In this document: positions 39,665-50,077 of the stretch, piece by piece | Layout: each line of letters opens with the position of its first letter | Numbering within the stretch: the first letter of the stretch is position 1 | From: Deltaproteobacteria bacterium | GTDB lineage: Bacteria > Myxococcota_A > Polyangia > Haliangiales > Haliangiaceae | Length of the DNA: 61,803 nt | Reading direction: 5' to 3' | Assembly: GCA_021413675.1 (NCBI GenBank) | Contig: JAIOQA010000076.1 | Coordinates: 1 to 61,803 of the forward strand | Notes under the pieces: model-generated | Database searches by the model: none | The model's input: only the letters and a program-made list of their open reading frames with translations | What the model was told of the DNA's origin: nothing | Translations under genes and position numbers: made by a program

Positions 39665-40759
39665 TCAGCGCGGCCGCGAGTCGAGGTACGCGCGGCCGCG
39701 GGTCATGAGCGCGCGGAAGCCCTCGACGTCGCCGGCGCGCACGACCGAGCGCAGCCGCTCGACCGCGTAGAGCAGCGCCGACAGCGACTCGGTGCCGTAG
39801 TCGTTGAGCCGCTGGATCTCGAAGTACAGATCCGGGCTCTCGTGCGCGACCGCGCTGGCGACCCGCAGCTGCGCGTCGAAGGTGGTCGATGACAGCGTCG
39901 CCAGGCGCGGCGCGGCCTCGCCGCTGTCGGCGAGCGCGGTGAAGAACGCGATGTTGAGCGCGTGCGACAGCCCGAGCACGTAGGCGATCAGGCGATCGTG
40001 GCTCTCGAGATCCATGTCGACGAGCGTCGCCATCGTCGAGGTGAACAGGTCGCGCGCCGCGGCGGTCGCCTCGGGCACGCCGAGATCGACGAAGATCACG
40101 TGGCGGCCCGACAGCAGCTGCGTATCCGGGCCGAACATCGGGTGGACCGAGCAGACCCGACCGCCGGCGTCCTTGAGCGCGCGCAGCCCGGTGCGCAGCG
40201 GGCTCGTGAGCGAGCCGACGTCGAACACCACGCCCGGCGGCGGCGTCTTCGCGAGCTCGTGCAGGATCGCGTTGGTCGCGGGCATCGGCGCGGCCACGAC
40301 GATCATCTCGTGATCGAGCGTGAGCGTGCGCCAGTCGGCGACGTGCGGGTAGCCCTCGACCGGCCCGGCCGGATCCGCGACCTCGACCGCGAAGCCCTGG
40401 GCCGCGAGGAAGCGCACGAACCACGAGCCGATGTTGCCGCGGCCGCCGATCACCAGCACCCGCCGGCCGCTGCCCGAGCCGCGCTGCGCGACCAGATCTT
40501 GCTCCTGCGCGGTCAGCGAGCTGTCGATGAGCGCGAGCATGAGTCGCTCGCCCAGCGCTGGCGACAGGCCCTGCTCGGCGGCGGCGCGGCGCGCGCGCTC
40601 GAGCACATCGCGCTCCTGGCGGAAGTCGCGGGTCGGGATCCCGGCCTTGCGCTTGGTCGCGCCGATCTCGAGCGCGACCGCCTGGCGCTTCGCGACCAGC
40701 GCCAGGATGTCGCGATCGATCTGTCCGAGGTCCGCGCGCAGCTCGTCGAGAGTCGGCAT
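39665..40759 (-). CDS. tyrA: Chorismate mutase / prephenate dehydrogenase (T-protein)
   Basis: 364 residues, a bifunctional enzyme of tyrosine synthesis: chorismate to prephenate to 4-hydroxyphenylpyruvate. Residues 1-80 are an AroQ chorismate mutase ([22 protein letters not shown]). From about 100 an NAD-binding GGRGNIGSW starts the dehydrogenase domain, with SVHPMFGPD as the substrate motif. The fusion is known from enterobacterial TyrA. TAGGAT ends six bases before the ATG with no Shine-Dalgarno, so a leaderless start is likely. It stands alone, with no other aro genes nearby. Confidence 0.92.
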   Translation of the reverse strand: MPTLDELRADLGQIDRDILALVAKRQAVALEIGATKRKAGIPTRDFRQERDVLERARRAAAEQGLSPALGERLMLALIDSSLTAQEQDLVAQRGSGSGRRVLVIGGRGNIGSWFVRFLAAQGFAVEVADPAGPVEGYPHVADWRTLTLDHEMIVVAAPMPATNAILHELAKTPPPGVVFDVGSLTSPLRTGLRALKDAGGRVCSVHPMFGPDTQLLSGRHVIFVDLGVPEATAAARDLFTSTMATLVDMDLESHDRLIAYVLGLSHALNIAFFTALADSGEAAPRLATLSSTTFDAQLRVASAVAHESPDLYFEIQRLNDYGTESLSALLYAVERLRSVVRAGDVEGFRALMTRGRAYLDSRPR

Positions 40760-40765
40760 CCGCGC

Positions 40766-40771
40766 ATCCTA
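40766..40771 (-). promoter_or_regulatory. -10 hexamer TAGGAT, leaderless start of tyrA
   Basis: Minus strand TAGGAT, six bases, then ATG 40759. Confidence 0.5.
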
Positions 40772-40791
40772 CTCGACTGGCGCGCGGCGGG

Positions 40792-41513
40792 TCACGCGGA
40801 CGGGCGGCGGTGCGCGGCGTCGGCGCGGTCGAGGAGCGCCTGCCACTCCTCGCGGTCGTAGTGCTCGCCGTCGAGGAGCGCCGGGTCGCGGATCAGCGCG
40901 TGCCAGTCGGCGGCGTCCCAGATGGCGGCCAGGATCGAATCGAGCGCGGCGCGCACCGTCGCGTACGGAGCCTGGTTCATGAACAGGGTGATGAAGGCAT
41001 CGACCTCGCTGCGCCGCTCGGCTGGGAGGTGCTTCTTGTAGCGAGTGTAGAGCTTCCAGCCGTTCATGCTCCAGATCTGCGTCAGGTAGACGTAGTGGAG
41101 ATCGATCACGGTGCGGTCGGCCGCCGAGAACGACCGCGCTGGCGCCGGCGCGGTGCTCGGCGCCGGCTTCGCGGTTCGCGCGCGCGCCGCGGTCGGCTCG
41201 ATCACGGTGGCGCCAGGGGCGAGGTCGGCGAGGTGCACGCGCGTGCAAGGCGTTGGCATCGGCTCGATGCATGGCAGGCCGAGCGTGCGCTCGAGGTCGT
41301 GCGCGCGTCGTCGTCGAAGTAGACGGTGATCGTCGCGGCGCCGAGGATGCGCGCGGCCCCGCGCACATCGAGCGACGCGCCGTCGATCGGCACGAACGAG
41401 GTCCACGTCCGGTTGGCGGCGAGCACCGCGACCGGGATGCCGAAGGTTGCGAGCTCCTTCGTCGCTCGTCGCCCCGGCATCCGCAGATGATGAGTCACGC
41501 CGCGATCGCCCAC
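40792..41513 (-). pseudogene. Unknown gene split by a frameshift
   Basis: The start (GTG 41513, MGDRGVTHHLRMPGRR...) reads through GAARILGAATITVYFDDDART and then loses its frame. The protein-like continuation (DLERTLGLPCIEPMPTPC ... YVYLTQIWSMNGWKLYTRYKK ... ADAAHRRPSA) is in the frame one base away. The switch is near 41308-41320, within a GACGACGACGCGCGC stretch; one extra base would restore a single protein of about 240 residues. Either a recent mutation or an assembly indel. Family not recognised. TATGAT ends six bases before the GTG, inside a 78-bp repeat. Confidence 0.6.
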
Positions 41514-41538
41514 GCGCGCATCATACGCGACGCGCGGC
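41461..41538. repeat. 78-bp direct repeat, copy 1
   Basis: Nearly identical to 42673-42749; the right-hand 44 bp are exact. It includes the -10 TATGAT, the GTG start and the first codons of the frameshifted minus-strand gene, plus a GC-rich imperfect inverted repeat (GCCGCG...CGCGGC). Confidence 0.9.
41520..41525 (-). promoter_or_regulatory. -10 hexamer TATGAT, leaderless start of split gene
   Basis: Minus strand TATGAT, six bases, then GTG 41513. The same arrangement is repeated at 42736-42731 before a GTG at 42724. Confidence 0.5.
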
Positions 41539-41888
41539 TACTCAGGGATCGGCACAGGGAGCCGCCCGAGCGAGTCTCCGCGGGAAGGGCCGCAAGGGTC
41601 TGGATCAACGCTGGAGCCGAACCGCGAGAGGGGCGGCGCTCGGCGCGAACGGCGCGCACGCGGGCAACCGACCCGGAATCGGAGTCGGTCACGGAATCGG
41701 ACCCGGCATCGAGCACGGGCACAGGCACGGAAGCCACTGACGCGATGGAGGGCGCGTACATGCGCGAGATTCGCGCCGCGCAGGGATCCGAGTGCGTTCC
41801 GGCCCCGATGCATCAGGGCTGTACCCCCCCTCTGGTGAGAAATTTGCGTTACTCCATTCTTCATCGTGTAGTACAACGGCGAAATCAT
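41539..41888. other. Non-coding stretch upstream of transposase relic
   Basis: I see no supported gene. The last 50 bases (around 41838-41888) are much richer in A+T than the rest of the window (GAAATTTGCGTTACTCC, TTCATCGTG), which suggests imported or promoter DNA in front of the transposase relic. Confidence 0.5.
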
Positions 41889-42499
41889 ATGTCGGCGCCG
41901 ATCCAGACCGAGCTGCCATGGCGCACCCGCGGTGGGAAGCGCCCGGGGGCGGGGCGGCCGCCGCGCGGACCTCGGTCGAGCGAGAAGCACAAGGCGCGAC
42001 CCGCGATCGATCCGCGTCACCCGCTGCACGTCACGATCCGCGCGCGCCCGGGCCTCAAGCTCCGCCGGCGCGCAGGCTGGCTCGCGGTCCGGCACGGGCT
42101 CGCGATCACGTGCCGCCGCAGCGACTTCCGCATCTGCCACGTATCGGTGCAAGGCAATCACGTCCACCTGATCGTCGAGGCGGACAGCCACGTCTCGCTC
42201 GCGCGCGGGATGCAGGGCTTCCAGATCGCCTGCGCCCGCCGCTTCAATCTCCAGACCCGCCGCCGCGGCGGCGTCTTCGCGGATCGCTACCACCCGCGGC
42301 CACTGCGCACGCTGCGCGAGACGCGTAACGCACTCGCGTACGTGCTGAACAACTGGCGGCGCCACCGCGAGCGCGCCGCACGCATCTGGAGTTCGTGCCG
42401 GTGGTGATGCCCACCACGTGGTACCTCACACACGGCTGGCGGCGGCACGGGCCCATCTCGCCACATGCGCGGCCCGGGTCCACCGACGGTCCGTCGTAG
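41889..42499 (+). pseudogene. REP-associated tyrosine transposase (RAYT) relic
   Basis: IS200-like Y1 transposase. The first frame (41889-42407) has a basic N-terminus (GGKRPGAGRPPRGPRS), HVTIRARPGL, the HUH metal motif (GNHVHLIVEA), GMQGFQ, the catalytic Tyr in FADRYHPRPL, and ALAYVLNNWRRH. It then stops early. The family C-terminus continues in another frame (42392-42499: MPTTWYLTHGWRRHGPI), and the usual segment between the two parts is missing, so a small deletion/frameshift has broken the gene. It lies between two copies of a 78-bp direct repeat. Confidence 0.72.
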
Positions 42500-42724
42500 A
42501 CCACTTCCGCGCACGGTGCAGCTCGCGTCGCAGCCCGATCCGACCGCCGGCCAGGTCACGCGACCCACGTCGTCGATCTTGTAGACCATCGCCGCGGCGA
42601 CGATCCGCGCGCGTCGAGGCTACGGCGCCACCCTCCATCGAACGAGGACGGCGTGCTCGCGGGGCCACAGACGTCGCTCGTCGCCCGGCAACTGCGAATG
42701 ACGGCTCACGCCGCGATCGCCCAC
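42500..42724 (-). pseudogene. Decayed 5' fragment, paralog of split gene
   Basis: Reads from GTG 42724 with the same first six residues as the frameshifted gene (MGDRGV), then diverges. The GGGG of copy 1 is GGG here, which shifts the frame, and a stop follows after about 33 codons. A later stretch in this strand (MVYKIDDVGRVTWPAVG, near 42589) looks protein-like but is isolated. I treat the segment as debris. Confidence 0.4.
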
Positions 42725-42749
42725 GCGCGCATCATACGCGACGCGCGGC
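42673..42749. repeat. 78-bp direct repeat, copy 2 (77 bp)
   Basis: See copy 1 at 41461-41538. 42706-42749 is identical to 41495-41538; the left part differs by several substitutions and a one-base gap. Confidence 0.9.
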
Positions 42750-42765
42750 GGTCAGCACGCGCGGC

Positions 42766-43374
42766 TCACTTCTTGGGCGGCATCAGCACCGTGTCGATCA
42801 CGTGGATCACGCCGTTCGACGCGACGATGTCGGCCTTGATGACCGTCGCGCCGCCGATCTTGACGCCGTTCGAGGTGTCGATCGCGACCTCGTCGCCCTG
42901 GACGGTCTTCGCCGACTTCATCGTCGCGACGTCCTTGGCCATCACCGCGCCGGGCACGACGTGATACGTGAGCACCGCGGTCAGCGCGGCCTTGTCGGCG
43001 AGCAGCGCCTTGAGCGCGTCGGGCGGGATCTTCGCGAACGCGTCGTCGGTGGGCGCGAACACGGTGAACGGGCCGGGGCCCTTGAGCGTGTCGACCAGGC
43101 CGGCGGCCTCGACCGCGGTCAGGAGGGTCTTGAACGAGCCGGCCTCGGTGGCGACCTCGACGATGTTCTTGGTCGCGGCGACCGGCTCGGCGGCCTTCGG
43201 CGGCTCGGCGGCGGGCGGCGTCGCGGGCGGCGCGGCGGGCGGCGTCGCGGGCGCGGCGGGCTCGGTCGGCTTCGCGGCCTCGGGCGCGGGCGCCGGCGCG
43301 TCGGCCTCCTTCTTCTTGCAAGCGGTGGTGCCCACGGCGAGGGCGAGGAACATGGCGAGTGCGGTGCGGGTCAT
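42766..43374 (-). CDS. Fasciclin-domain lipoprotein
   Basis: 202 residues: lipobox TTAC, a KKKEAD and Ala/Pro-repeat linker (about 25-68), then one complete FAS1 domain. The FAS1 hallmarks are present: [28 protein letters not shown] (H1 box), the TYHVVPG motif and the terminal [14 protein letters not shown] (H2 box). Single-FAS1 exported proteins mediate adhesion or bind surface polymers. The start is ATG 43374; no clear Shine-Dalgarno. Confidence 0.93.
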   Translation of the reverse strand: MTRTALAMFLALAVGTTACKKKEADAPAPAPEAAKPTEPAAPATPPAAPPATPPAAEPPKAAEPVAATKNIVEVATEAGSFKTLLTAVEAAGLVDTLKGPGPFTVFAPTDDAFAKIPPDALKALLADKAALTAVLTYHVVPGAVMAKDVATMKSAKTVQGDEVAIDTSNGVKIGGATVIKADIVASNGVIHVIDTVLMPPKK

Positions 43375-43457
43375 GGGCGCTGAGACGAGCGCGCGTCCCG
43401 GAGCGTTACGCCGCGCGTTGATCGATCCGCTGGCAGGGGCTGACCTCGCGCGCGCGG

Positions 43458-45401
<1,944 letters not shown>

Positions 45402-45544
45402 CGTGGAACAACCGAGGTGAGATCGCGTCAGCGCGATTGTACAAAACGCGACCGCCGTCTCGCGGGCCCGACGATGTCAGGTTCGCACGAGTTCAGCGCG
45501 CGATCGAACGCGACAACGGCGTCCCCGATCGCTGCTGGTGCGGA

Positions 45545-46639
45545 TCAGTCCTCGTCGAGGTGCTTCGGCCGCGGCTTGCCGTCGACGAACGCGTCGAGCG
45601 GCACGTCGGCATCGACGCCATCTTCGAGGGGATCGTACTCGCCGGTGGGCGCGGCCAGCTCCTCGATCTCGAGGATGTCGAGCTCGGCGGTGCGCACCGA
45701 GCCGTCGGCCATCGCGGCCGGCGGCGTCATGACGTCATCGGGGTCGACCAGCTCCATGCGGCCGGTGTTGATGTCCTCGGCCGGATCGCGCACCGGGCGA
45801 TCGACCTTGCGGCCGATGAGACACCCCGCCTTGACCGTGACCTGGAACGCGCGGCCGCCGAAGTAGGCGTCGATCGCTTCCTTGATGTACCAGAAGATGT
45901 CCTGCAGCTCCTGGCCCTTGCCGGCGATGTCCTTCCAGTCGGCGAGCGGCCCGTACTCGATCACCGGCGCGAAGAAGAACTCGCGCGACGACTTGAAGAG
46001 CAGCGAGAACTCCTCGATCTCGAGGTCGGCCTCTAGCCCGGCGCGATCGATCCAGCGCGCGCACTCGTCGGCGGTCGGGTACTTCGCGATGTACTCGTCG
46101 AGGCGGGCCAGCGCCTCGTGCTTGTCGTGCTTGATCAGCACCTCGCGATAGATGTCGTGGAACTCCTCGAAGGTGCCGGCCATCGGCAGCGTGCAGCGGA
46201 CCTCGCCGCCCTTCTTGCACACCCGCGCGAAGTCGCCGAGCGCGCTCTCGACATCGGGCATCTCGGTCAGCCCGAGGTTGCACACCACCAGGTCGTAGAC
46301 GTCGTTGGCGAACGACAGCTTCGGGACCGGGCTCTCGGTGCGGAAGAACACGCCCTTCTTGCCGAGTGGCCCGAACTCCTGGACCTTCTTGCGCGCGACA
46401 TCGAGCATCGCCGACGAGGCGTCGATCGCGATGAGCCGCGAGCCGTCGCTCATGCGGCGCAGGATCTCGAGGCCCGGGTAGCCGGTGCCGCACGAGATGT
46501 CGAGCACCTGGCTGCGCTCGGGGACGGCGAGGTTGCGGAGCAGGAGCTTGCCGAAACGGGCGCCCCACACCGGCGCGATCTCGTCGTCGTAGATGCGCGC
46601 CAGCTTCTCGATCTTGAGGCTGCGCTTCTGGATGGCCAC
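45545..46639 (-). CDS. Class I SAM-dependent methyltransferase
   Basis: 364 residues from GTG 46639, placed by AGGGGA three bases upstream. Motif I is VLDISCGTGYPG; the sequence then has IAIDASSAMLDVARKKV, DVYDLVVCNLGLTEMPD and KKGGEVRCTLPMAGTFEEF. The last 90 residues are an acidic tail (ELDILEIEEL, DPLEDGVDADVP) rather than a known domain. UbiE/Coq5-type small-molecule methyltransferase; substrate unknown. A TATGCT candidate -10 lies 11 bases upstream of the start. Confidence 0.85.
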   Translation of the reverse strand: MAIQKRSLKIEKLARIYDDEIAPVWGARFGKLLLRNLAVPERSQVLDISCGTGYPGLEILRRMSDGSRLIAIDASSAMLDVARKKVQEFGPLGKKGVFFRTESPVPKLSFANDVYDLVVCNLGLTEMPDVESALGDFARVCKKGGEVRCTLPMAGTFEEFHDIYREVLIKHDKHEALARLDEYIAKYPTADECARWIDRAGLEADLEIEEFSLLFKSSREFFFAPVIEYGPLADWKDIAGKGQELQDIFWYIKEAIDAYFGGRAFQVTVKAGCLIGRKVDRPVRDPAEDINTGRMELVDPDDVMTPPAAMADGSVRTAELDILEIEELAAPTGEYDPLEDGVDADVPLDAFVDGKPRPKHLDED

Positions 46640-46650
46640 GGGTCCCCTGA

Positions 46651-46656
46651 AGCATA
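46651..46656 (-). promoter_or_regulatory. Candidate -10 TATGCT before methyltransferase
   Basis: Minus strand TTGTGC, 18 bp, TATGCT, then 11 bases to GTG 46639. The leader would be only about five bases, so either it is nearly leaderless or the true promoter lies further upstream. Confidence 0.35.
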
Positions 46657-46772
46657 CCCGGGCGGGGGCCGGGGGCACAACTTCCGCCGGGGCGTCGACG
46701 CGATGGCCGCAGTGCGTCGGAGACGTTTCGCGAGCGCACGGGCGGGCGGGCCGGGGCACAGGACGTGCGTGG

Positions 46773-46778
46773 TAGCGT
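46773..46778 (+). promoter_or_regulatory. -10 hexamer TAGCGT, leaderless start
   Basis: TAGCGT ends six bases before GTG 46785; no Shine-Dalgarno. The same hexamer and spacing precede the gene at 56093. Confidence 0.5.
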
Positions 46779-46784
46779 GGTCGC

Positions 46785-47672
46785 GTGATCTCGGCGCCGG
46801 CGAACTGGGTGCGGCACCACGGGGCGAACCTCGTGACGCTGTATCCCCCGGGCGGCGGCGGGCGCATCCGCGTGTTCGAGCGGGTACGGCCGCTGATGCG
46901 GATGTCGGCGATCCTCGGGTTCGTGCTCGAGCGCGATCCGGCGTTCCGGTTGCGCAGCGTGCGCGACGCGACCGAGCTGACCACGGCCGAAGGCGAGCAC
47001 GGCGCGTGGGTCGCGGTCACCGGCACCCGCGACGACGCGGCGTCGGCGCGCTTCATCGGCGCGGTCTTCGGCGACGACGTCGCGCTGGTGGTCGATGCGC
47101 TGGTGGCGGTGCCCGAGCGCGCCGGGTTGCTCGAGGCGACCGCGCGCGAGCTGGTCCTCGGTGCGTCGCTCGGGCTCGGCACGCGCCGGCGGCGCTATCG
47201 CTACCAGCCGCCGGTCGGGTGGCGCGGGCTGCCGAGCGGCCTGGTCACGCACTGGTATCCGCCCGGCTTCCCCGGCGACGCCGCGTCGATCGCGGTCGCG
47301 CCGGCCGAGCCCTCGACCGAGGATCTGTCCGCGGTGTTCGACGGCATGATCGCGAGCGAGCGGGCCCGCGGCCACGAGCTCGACGGTCGGATCGTCGAGT
47401 GCGCGCTGGTCACCGATCACGGGCTGCGCGGCCGTCACTGGGCGTGCGCGGTGCGCGGGCCCCAGGGCGTGAGCCAGCGCGAGCTCGCCGCGTTCGTCGC
47501 CGCGCCGTACCTGTACTCGCTGCGGCTGGAGTCGGGTGGCGCGGGCCAGGCCGCGCACCGCGAGGTCTTCGCGGCGGTCGCGCGCTCGGTCCAGGCGGTG
47601 CCCACGCCGGGCGGTGGCCACGCCGGGCACGCGGCGCCTTCGAGCGATCTGTTCGGCTACCTCCTGGATTGA
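46785..47672 (+). CDS. Unknown protein of a two-gene operon
   Basis: 295 residues, no signal peptide. Two repeated alpha/beta halves are suggested: WVRHHGANLVTLYPPGGGGRIRV...RPLMRMSAIL at the start and LPSGLVTHWYPPGFPGDAASIAV...STEDLSAVFDGM after residue 140. Both have a Y-P-P-G segment followed by a strand. No catalytic motif recognised. It ends in a Gly/His linker and FGYLLD. The next gene starts two bases after its stop, so they act together. Confidence 0.65.
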   Translation: MISAPANWVRHHGANLVTLYPPGGGGRIRVFERVRPLMRMSAILGFVLERDPAFRLRSVRDATELTTAEGEHGAWVAVTGTRDDAASARFIGAVFGDDVALVVDALVAVPERAGLLEATARELVLGASLGLGTRRRRYRYQPPVGWRGLPSGLVTHWYPPGFPGDAASIAVAPAEPSTEDLSAVFDGMIASERARGHELDGRIVECALVTDHGLRGRHWACAVRGPQGVSQRELAAFVAAPYLYSLRLESGGAGQAAHREVFAAVARSVQAVPTPGGGHAGHAAPSSDLFGYLLD

Positions 47673-47674
47673 TC

Positions 47675-48751
47675 ATGCGCCTCGATCTCGCGATCTCCGA
47701 CGCTGTCGCCGCCGAGCTCGCGCTGCGCGTGACCGGCCTCGAGCTGTTGCCCGATGATCAGAAGCAGTGGGTGCAGCGCACGCTTGTCGCGGACGCGCCG
47801 CCGGCGCGGATGGTCGTGATCACCGACGAGACGATCACGACCCACGCGGGCTGGCCGCTGCGCGTGGTCGAGGTCCGCCTCGAGACCGGCGACGGCCACG
47901 CGCTCGAGTGGCGGCTGGGCGGGTTCTACGCGTTCTTCGAGCACGCCGCGGTCGTGCTGGCGCGCAGCGCCGACGAGGTGCGCTTCCGGGCGCGCGTGCC
48001 CGCGCTGCGCGCCGCCTTGCGCGACGCGACGCCGATCTGGACCGACGAGGTCGTCGCGCTCGCCGAGCTGTGGGACGTGCGCCCGACCCACGCGCCGGCG
48101 CGGGTGTCGGCGTCGATGGCGGCGGTCGCGCCGCCGGCGGTCGAGGCGCCGGTCGCGCCCGCGATCGTCGAGGCCGCGACGATCGCCGCGTGGGAGGCCA
48201 TCGCCGCCGCCGATCCCGCCGACGTCGACGCGCTCTACGACGCCGGCCAGGCGCGCTACCTGCGCGGCGAGCTGGCGGAGGCGCTCGATTGCTGGACCCG
48301 CGCGCGGGCGCGCGCGCCGGGCGACTTCGGCATCGCGAAGAAGCAGGTCCAGGCGCTCCACGGCCTCGCGCGCCACGCCGACGCCGAGGCGCTGATGCGC
48401 GAGGTCCGCGCGCTGTGGCGGGCGAGCGCGGATCCCGCGGTCCAGCTGGTCGACGAGGTCGTCGTCGATCAGTTCGCGGTCGCGGGCGCGAGCGTGCACG
48501 CCTCGGAGACGCTGCGGCCGCGCGATCCGCGCGCGTACGCGCTGCAGACGTTCCGCGTCGTCGGCGGGCCGGCGATCACGGTGCGCGTCGAGACCAGCGA
48601 CTACGCGCGCGAGCGCGGCACGCCCTACGTGCTGAGCGTCGCGCGCGGCCGCGACTACCGCGTGGTCGGGACGCGCGCCGAGCTGCCCGCGTACCCCGAG
48701 CTCAAGGCGATCGCGATCCAGCTGATCACCGCGGCGCTCGCGCCGACCTGA
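47675..48751 (+). CDS. Unknown protein with TPR-like segment, operon partner
   Basis: 358 residues. The N-terminal 150 residues are alpha/beta (VVITDETITTHAGWPLRVVEVRLETGDGH). An Ala/Pro-rich hinge follows (155-170), then a TPR-like pair (DVDALYDAGQARYLRGELAEALDCWTRA, about 195-245), and a C-terminal beta domain (LQTFRVVGGPAITVRVETSDY). No signal peptide. Two bases separate it from the upstream gene. It probably forms a complex with that protein; function unknown. Confidence 0.68.
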   Translation: MRLDLAISDAVAAELALRVTGLELLPDDQKQWVQRTLVADAPPARMVVITDETITTHAGWPLRVVEVRLETGDGHALEWRLGGFYAFFEHAAVVLARSADEVRFRARVPALRAALRDATPIWTDEVVALAELWDVRPTHAPARVSASMAAVAPPAVEAPVAPAIVEAATIAAWEAIAAADPADVDALYDAGQARYLRGELAEALDCWTRARARAPGDFGIAKKQVQALHGLARHADAEALMREVRALWRASADPAVQLVDEVVVDQFAVAGASVHASETLRPRDPRAYALQTFRVVGGPAITVRVETSDYARERGTPYVLSVARGRDYRVVGTRAELPAYPELKAIAIQLITAALAPT

Positions 48752-48757
48752 CGCGGG

Positions 48758-50077
48758 TCAGGGCTTGGCGATGCCGTCGGCCGCGAGGTCGGCGTCGGTC
48801 GCGAGCCGCGCCGCGGAGCCCGGCGGCTGCGCGTACCAGCCCGGGTCGCCGTCGCCGGTCACGCGATCGCGCACCTTCAGGATCGTGAACATGCCGCCCA
48901 TGTCGATGTTCCCGAACGGCCCGGGCCCGCCGGTCATCGGGATGCTGTCGGCCGGCACCGGCATGCCCATGGCCGCCATGTCGGCCATGCCGCGCTCGCC
49001 CATGATCATCGCGCCGCGGATCGCGCGGCCGAGCTTGGCGTTGGCGGCGCCCACGTCAGCGCCGACGGTGTTGGCGGCGTGGTGACCCATCTGGTTCATC
49101 ATGTGGTGGGTCATGTGGCAGTGCATCGGCCAGTCGCCCGGCGCCGAGGCCACCAGCTCGACCACGCGCACCGAGCCGGTCGGGACCAGCACCGTGGTCT
49201 CCGGCCACTGCGCCGAGACCGGCACCGGGCCGCCATCGGTCTCGACGACCTTCATCGTGTGGCCGTGGAGGTGGATCGGGTGGTGATCCATCGGCCCGAG
49301 GTTGCCGAAGTGGAAGCGCACCACCTCGCCGCGCGCGACCACCAGCGGCGAGGTGCCGGGGAACGAGCGACCGTTGAAGGTGAGCTGGTTCCACTCGGTC
49401 ATCGCCAGTGGATCGGGGCGGGTCGCGCCGATCGGGATGTACATCTGGTGCAGCATCAGCGCGAAGTCGCGGGCGCGGCGCACGCGGCCGCGCGGGTGCA
49501 CGATGATCATGCCCATCATGCCGAGCGCGATCTGCGTCATCTCGTCGGCGTGCGGGTGGTACATGAACGTGCCCGCGGTCGGGAACACGAAGTCGTAACG
49601 CCAGGTCGCGCCAGGCGCGATCGCCGGCTGGCTGAGCCCGGCGACGCCGTCCTGCCCGAACGGCACGAGCACGCCGTGCCAGTGCACGGTGGTCGGCTCG
49701 GGCAGCTTGTTGGTGACGTAGATGCGGCAGCGATCGCCCTCGGTCACCTCGATGACCGGGCCCGGCGTGCGGCCGTTGTAGCCCCAGGCCTGGATCGTGA
49801 GGCCGGGCACGACCTCGTGGGTGATCGGCTCGGCGATCAGGTGGAACACCTTCACGCCGCCGACCTCGCGCCAGCGCGCGCGCGCGCCGTCGGGCACGAT
49901 CACGGTGCCGCCGGCGTGCCAGCCATCGGCGTCGGGGCCCGCGGCGGGCGGCGCGGGGATCGCCGGCAGTGGCGGAGGCGCGGCGGGCGACGGCTGGGCC
50001 TGGGCGCGGCCGGCGAGGGCGGCGACGCCGAGCGCGGCACCGGTGGCGAACAGATCGCGGCGGGTGAGATCGCTCAT
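48758..50077 (-). CDS. Multicopper oxidase (CopA/laccase-like), Tat-exported
   Basis: 439 residues. The twin-arginine signal TRRDLF (5-10) fits a protein folded before export. Copper ligands are in the four usual motifs: HWHG (H132/H134), HPHAD (H174/H176), HPIHLHGH (H266/H269/H271) and HCHMTHH (about 319-325). A Met/His-rich C-terminal region (HHMMNQMGHH, MIMGERGMADMAAMGMPV) is typical of copper-handling CopA/CueO enzymes. It likely oxidises Cu(I) in the periplasm. It overlaps the upstream TolC-family gene (ATGA), so copper or metal efflux is the likely theme. Confidence 0.93.
   Translation of the reverse strand: MSDLTRRDLFATGAALGVAALAGRAQAQPSPAAPPPLPAIPAPPAAGPDADGWHAGGTVIVPDGARARWREVGGVKVFHLIAEPITHEVVPGLTIQAWGYNGRTPGPVIEVTEGDRCRIYVTNKLPEPTTVHWHGVLVPFGQDGVAGLSQPAIAPGATWRYDFVFPTAGTFMYHPHADEMTQIALGMMGMIIVHPRGRVRRARDFALMLHQMYIPIGATRPDPLAMTEWNQLTFNGRSFPGTSPLVVARGEVVRFHFGNLGPMDHHPIHLHGHTMKVVETDGGPVPVSAQWPETTVLVPTGSVRVVELVASAPGDWPMHCHMTHHMMNQMGHHAANTVGADVGAANAKLGRAIRGAMIMGERGMADMAAMGMPVPADSIPMTGGPGPFGNIDMGGMFTILKVRDRVTGDGDPGWYAQPPGSAARLATDADLAADGIAKP

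Noticed and set aside
41461..41538. Repeat as a pure REP palindrome
   Set aside because: The inverted repeat is weak, and only two copies in 62 kb are visible; it also contains a promoter and start codon. Kept only as an alternative explanation.
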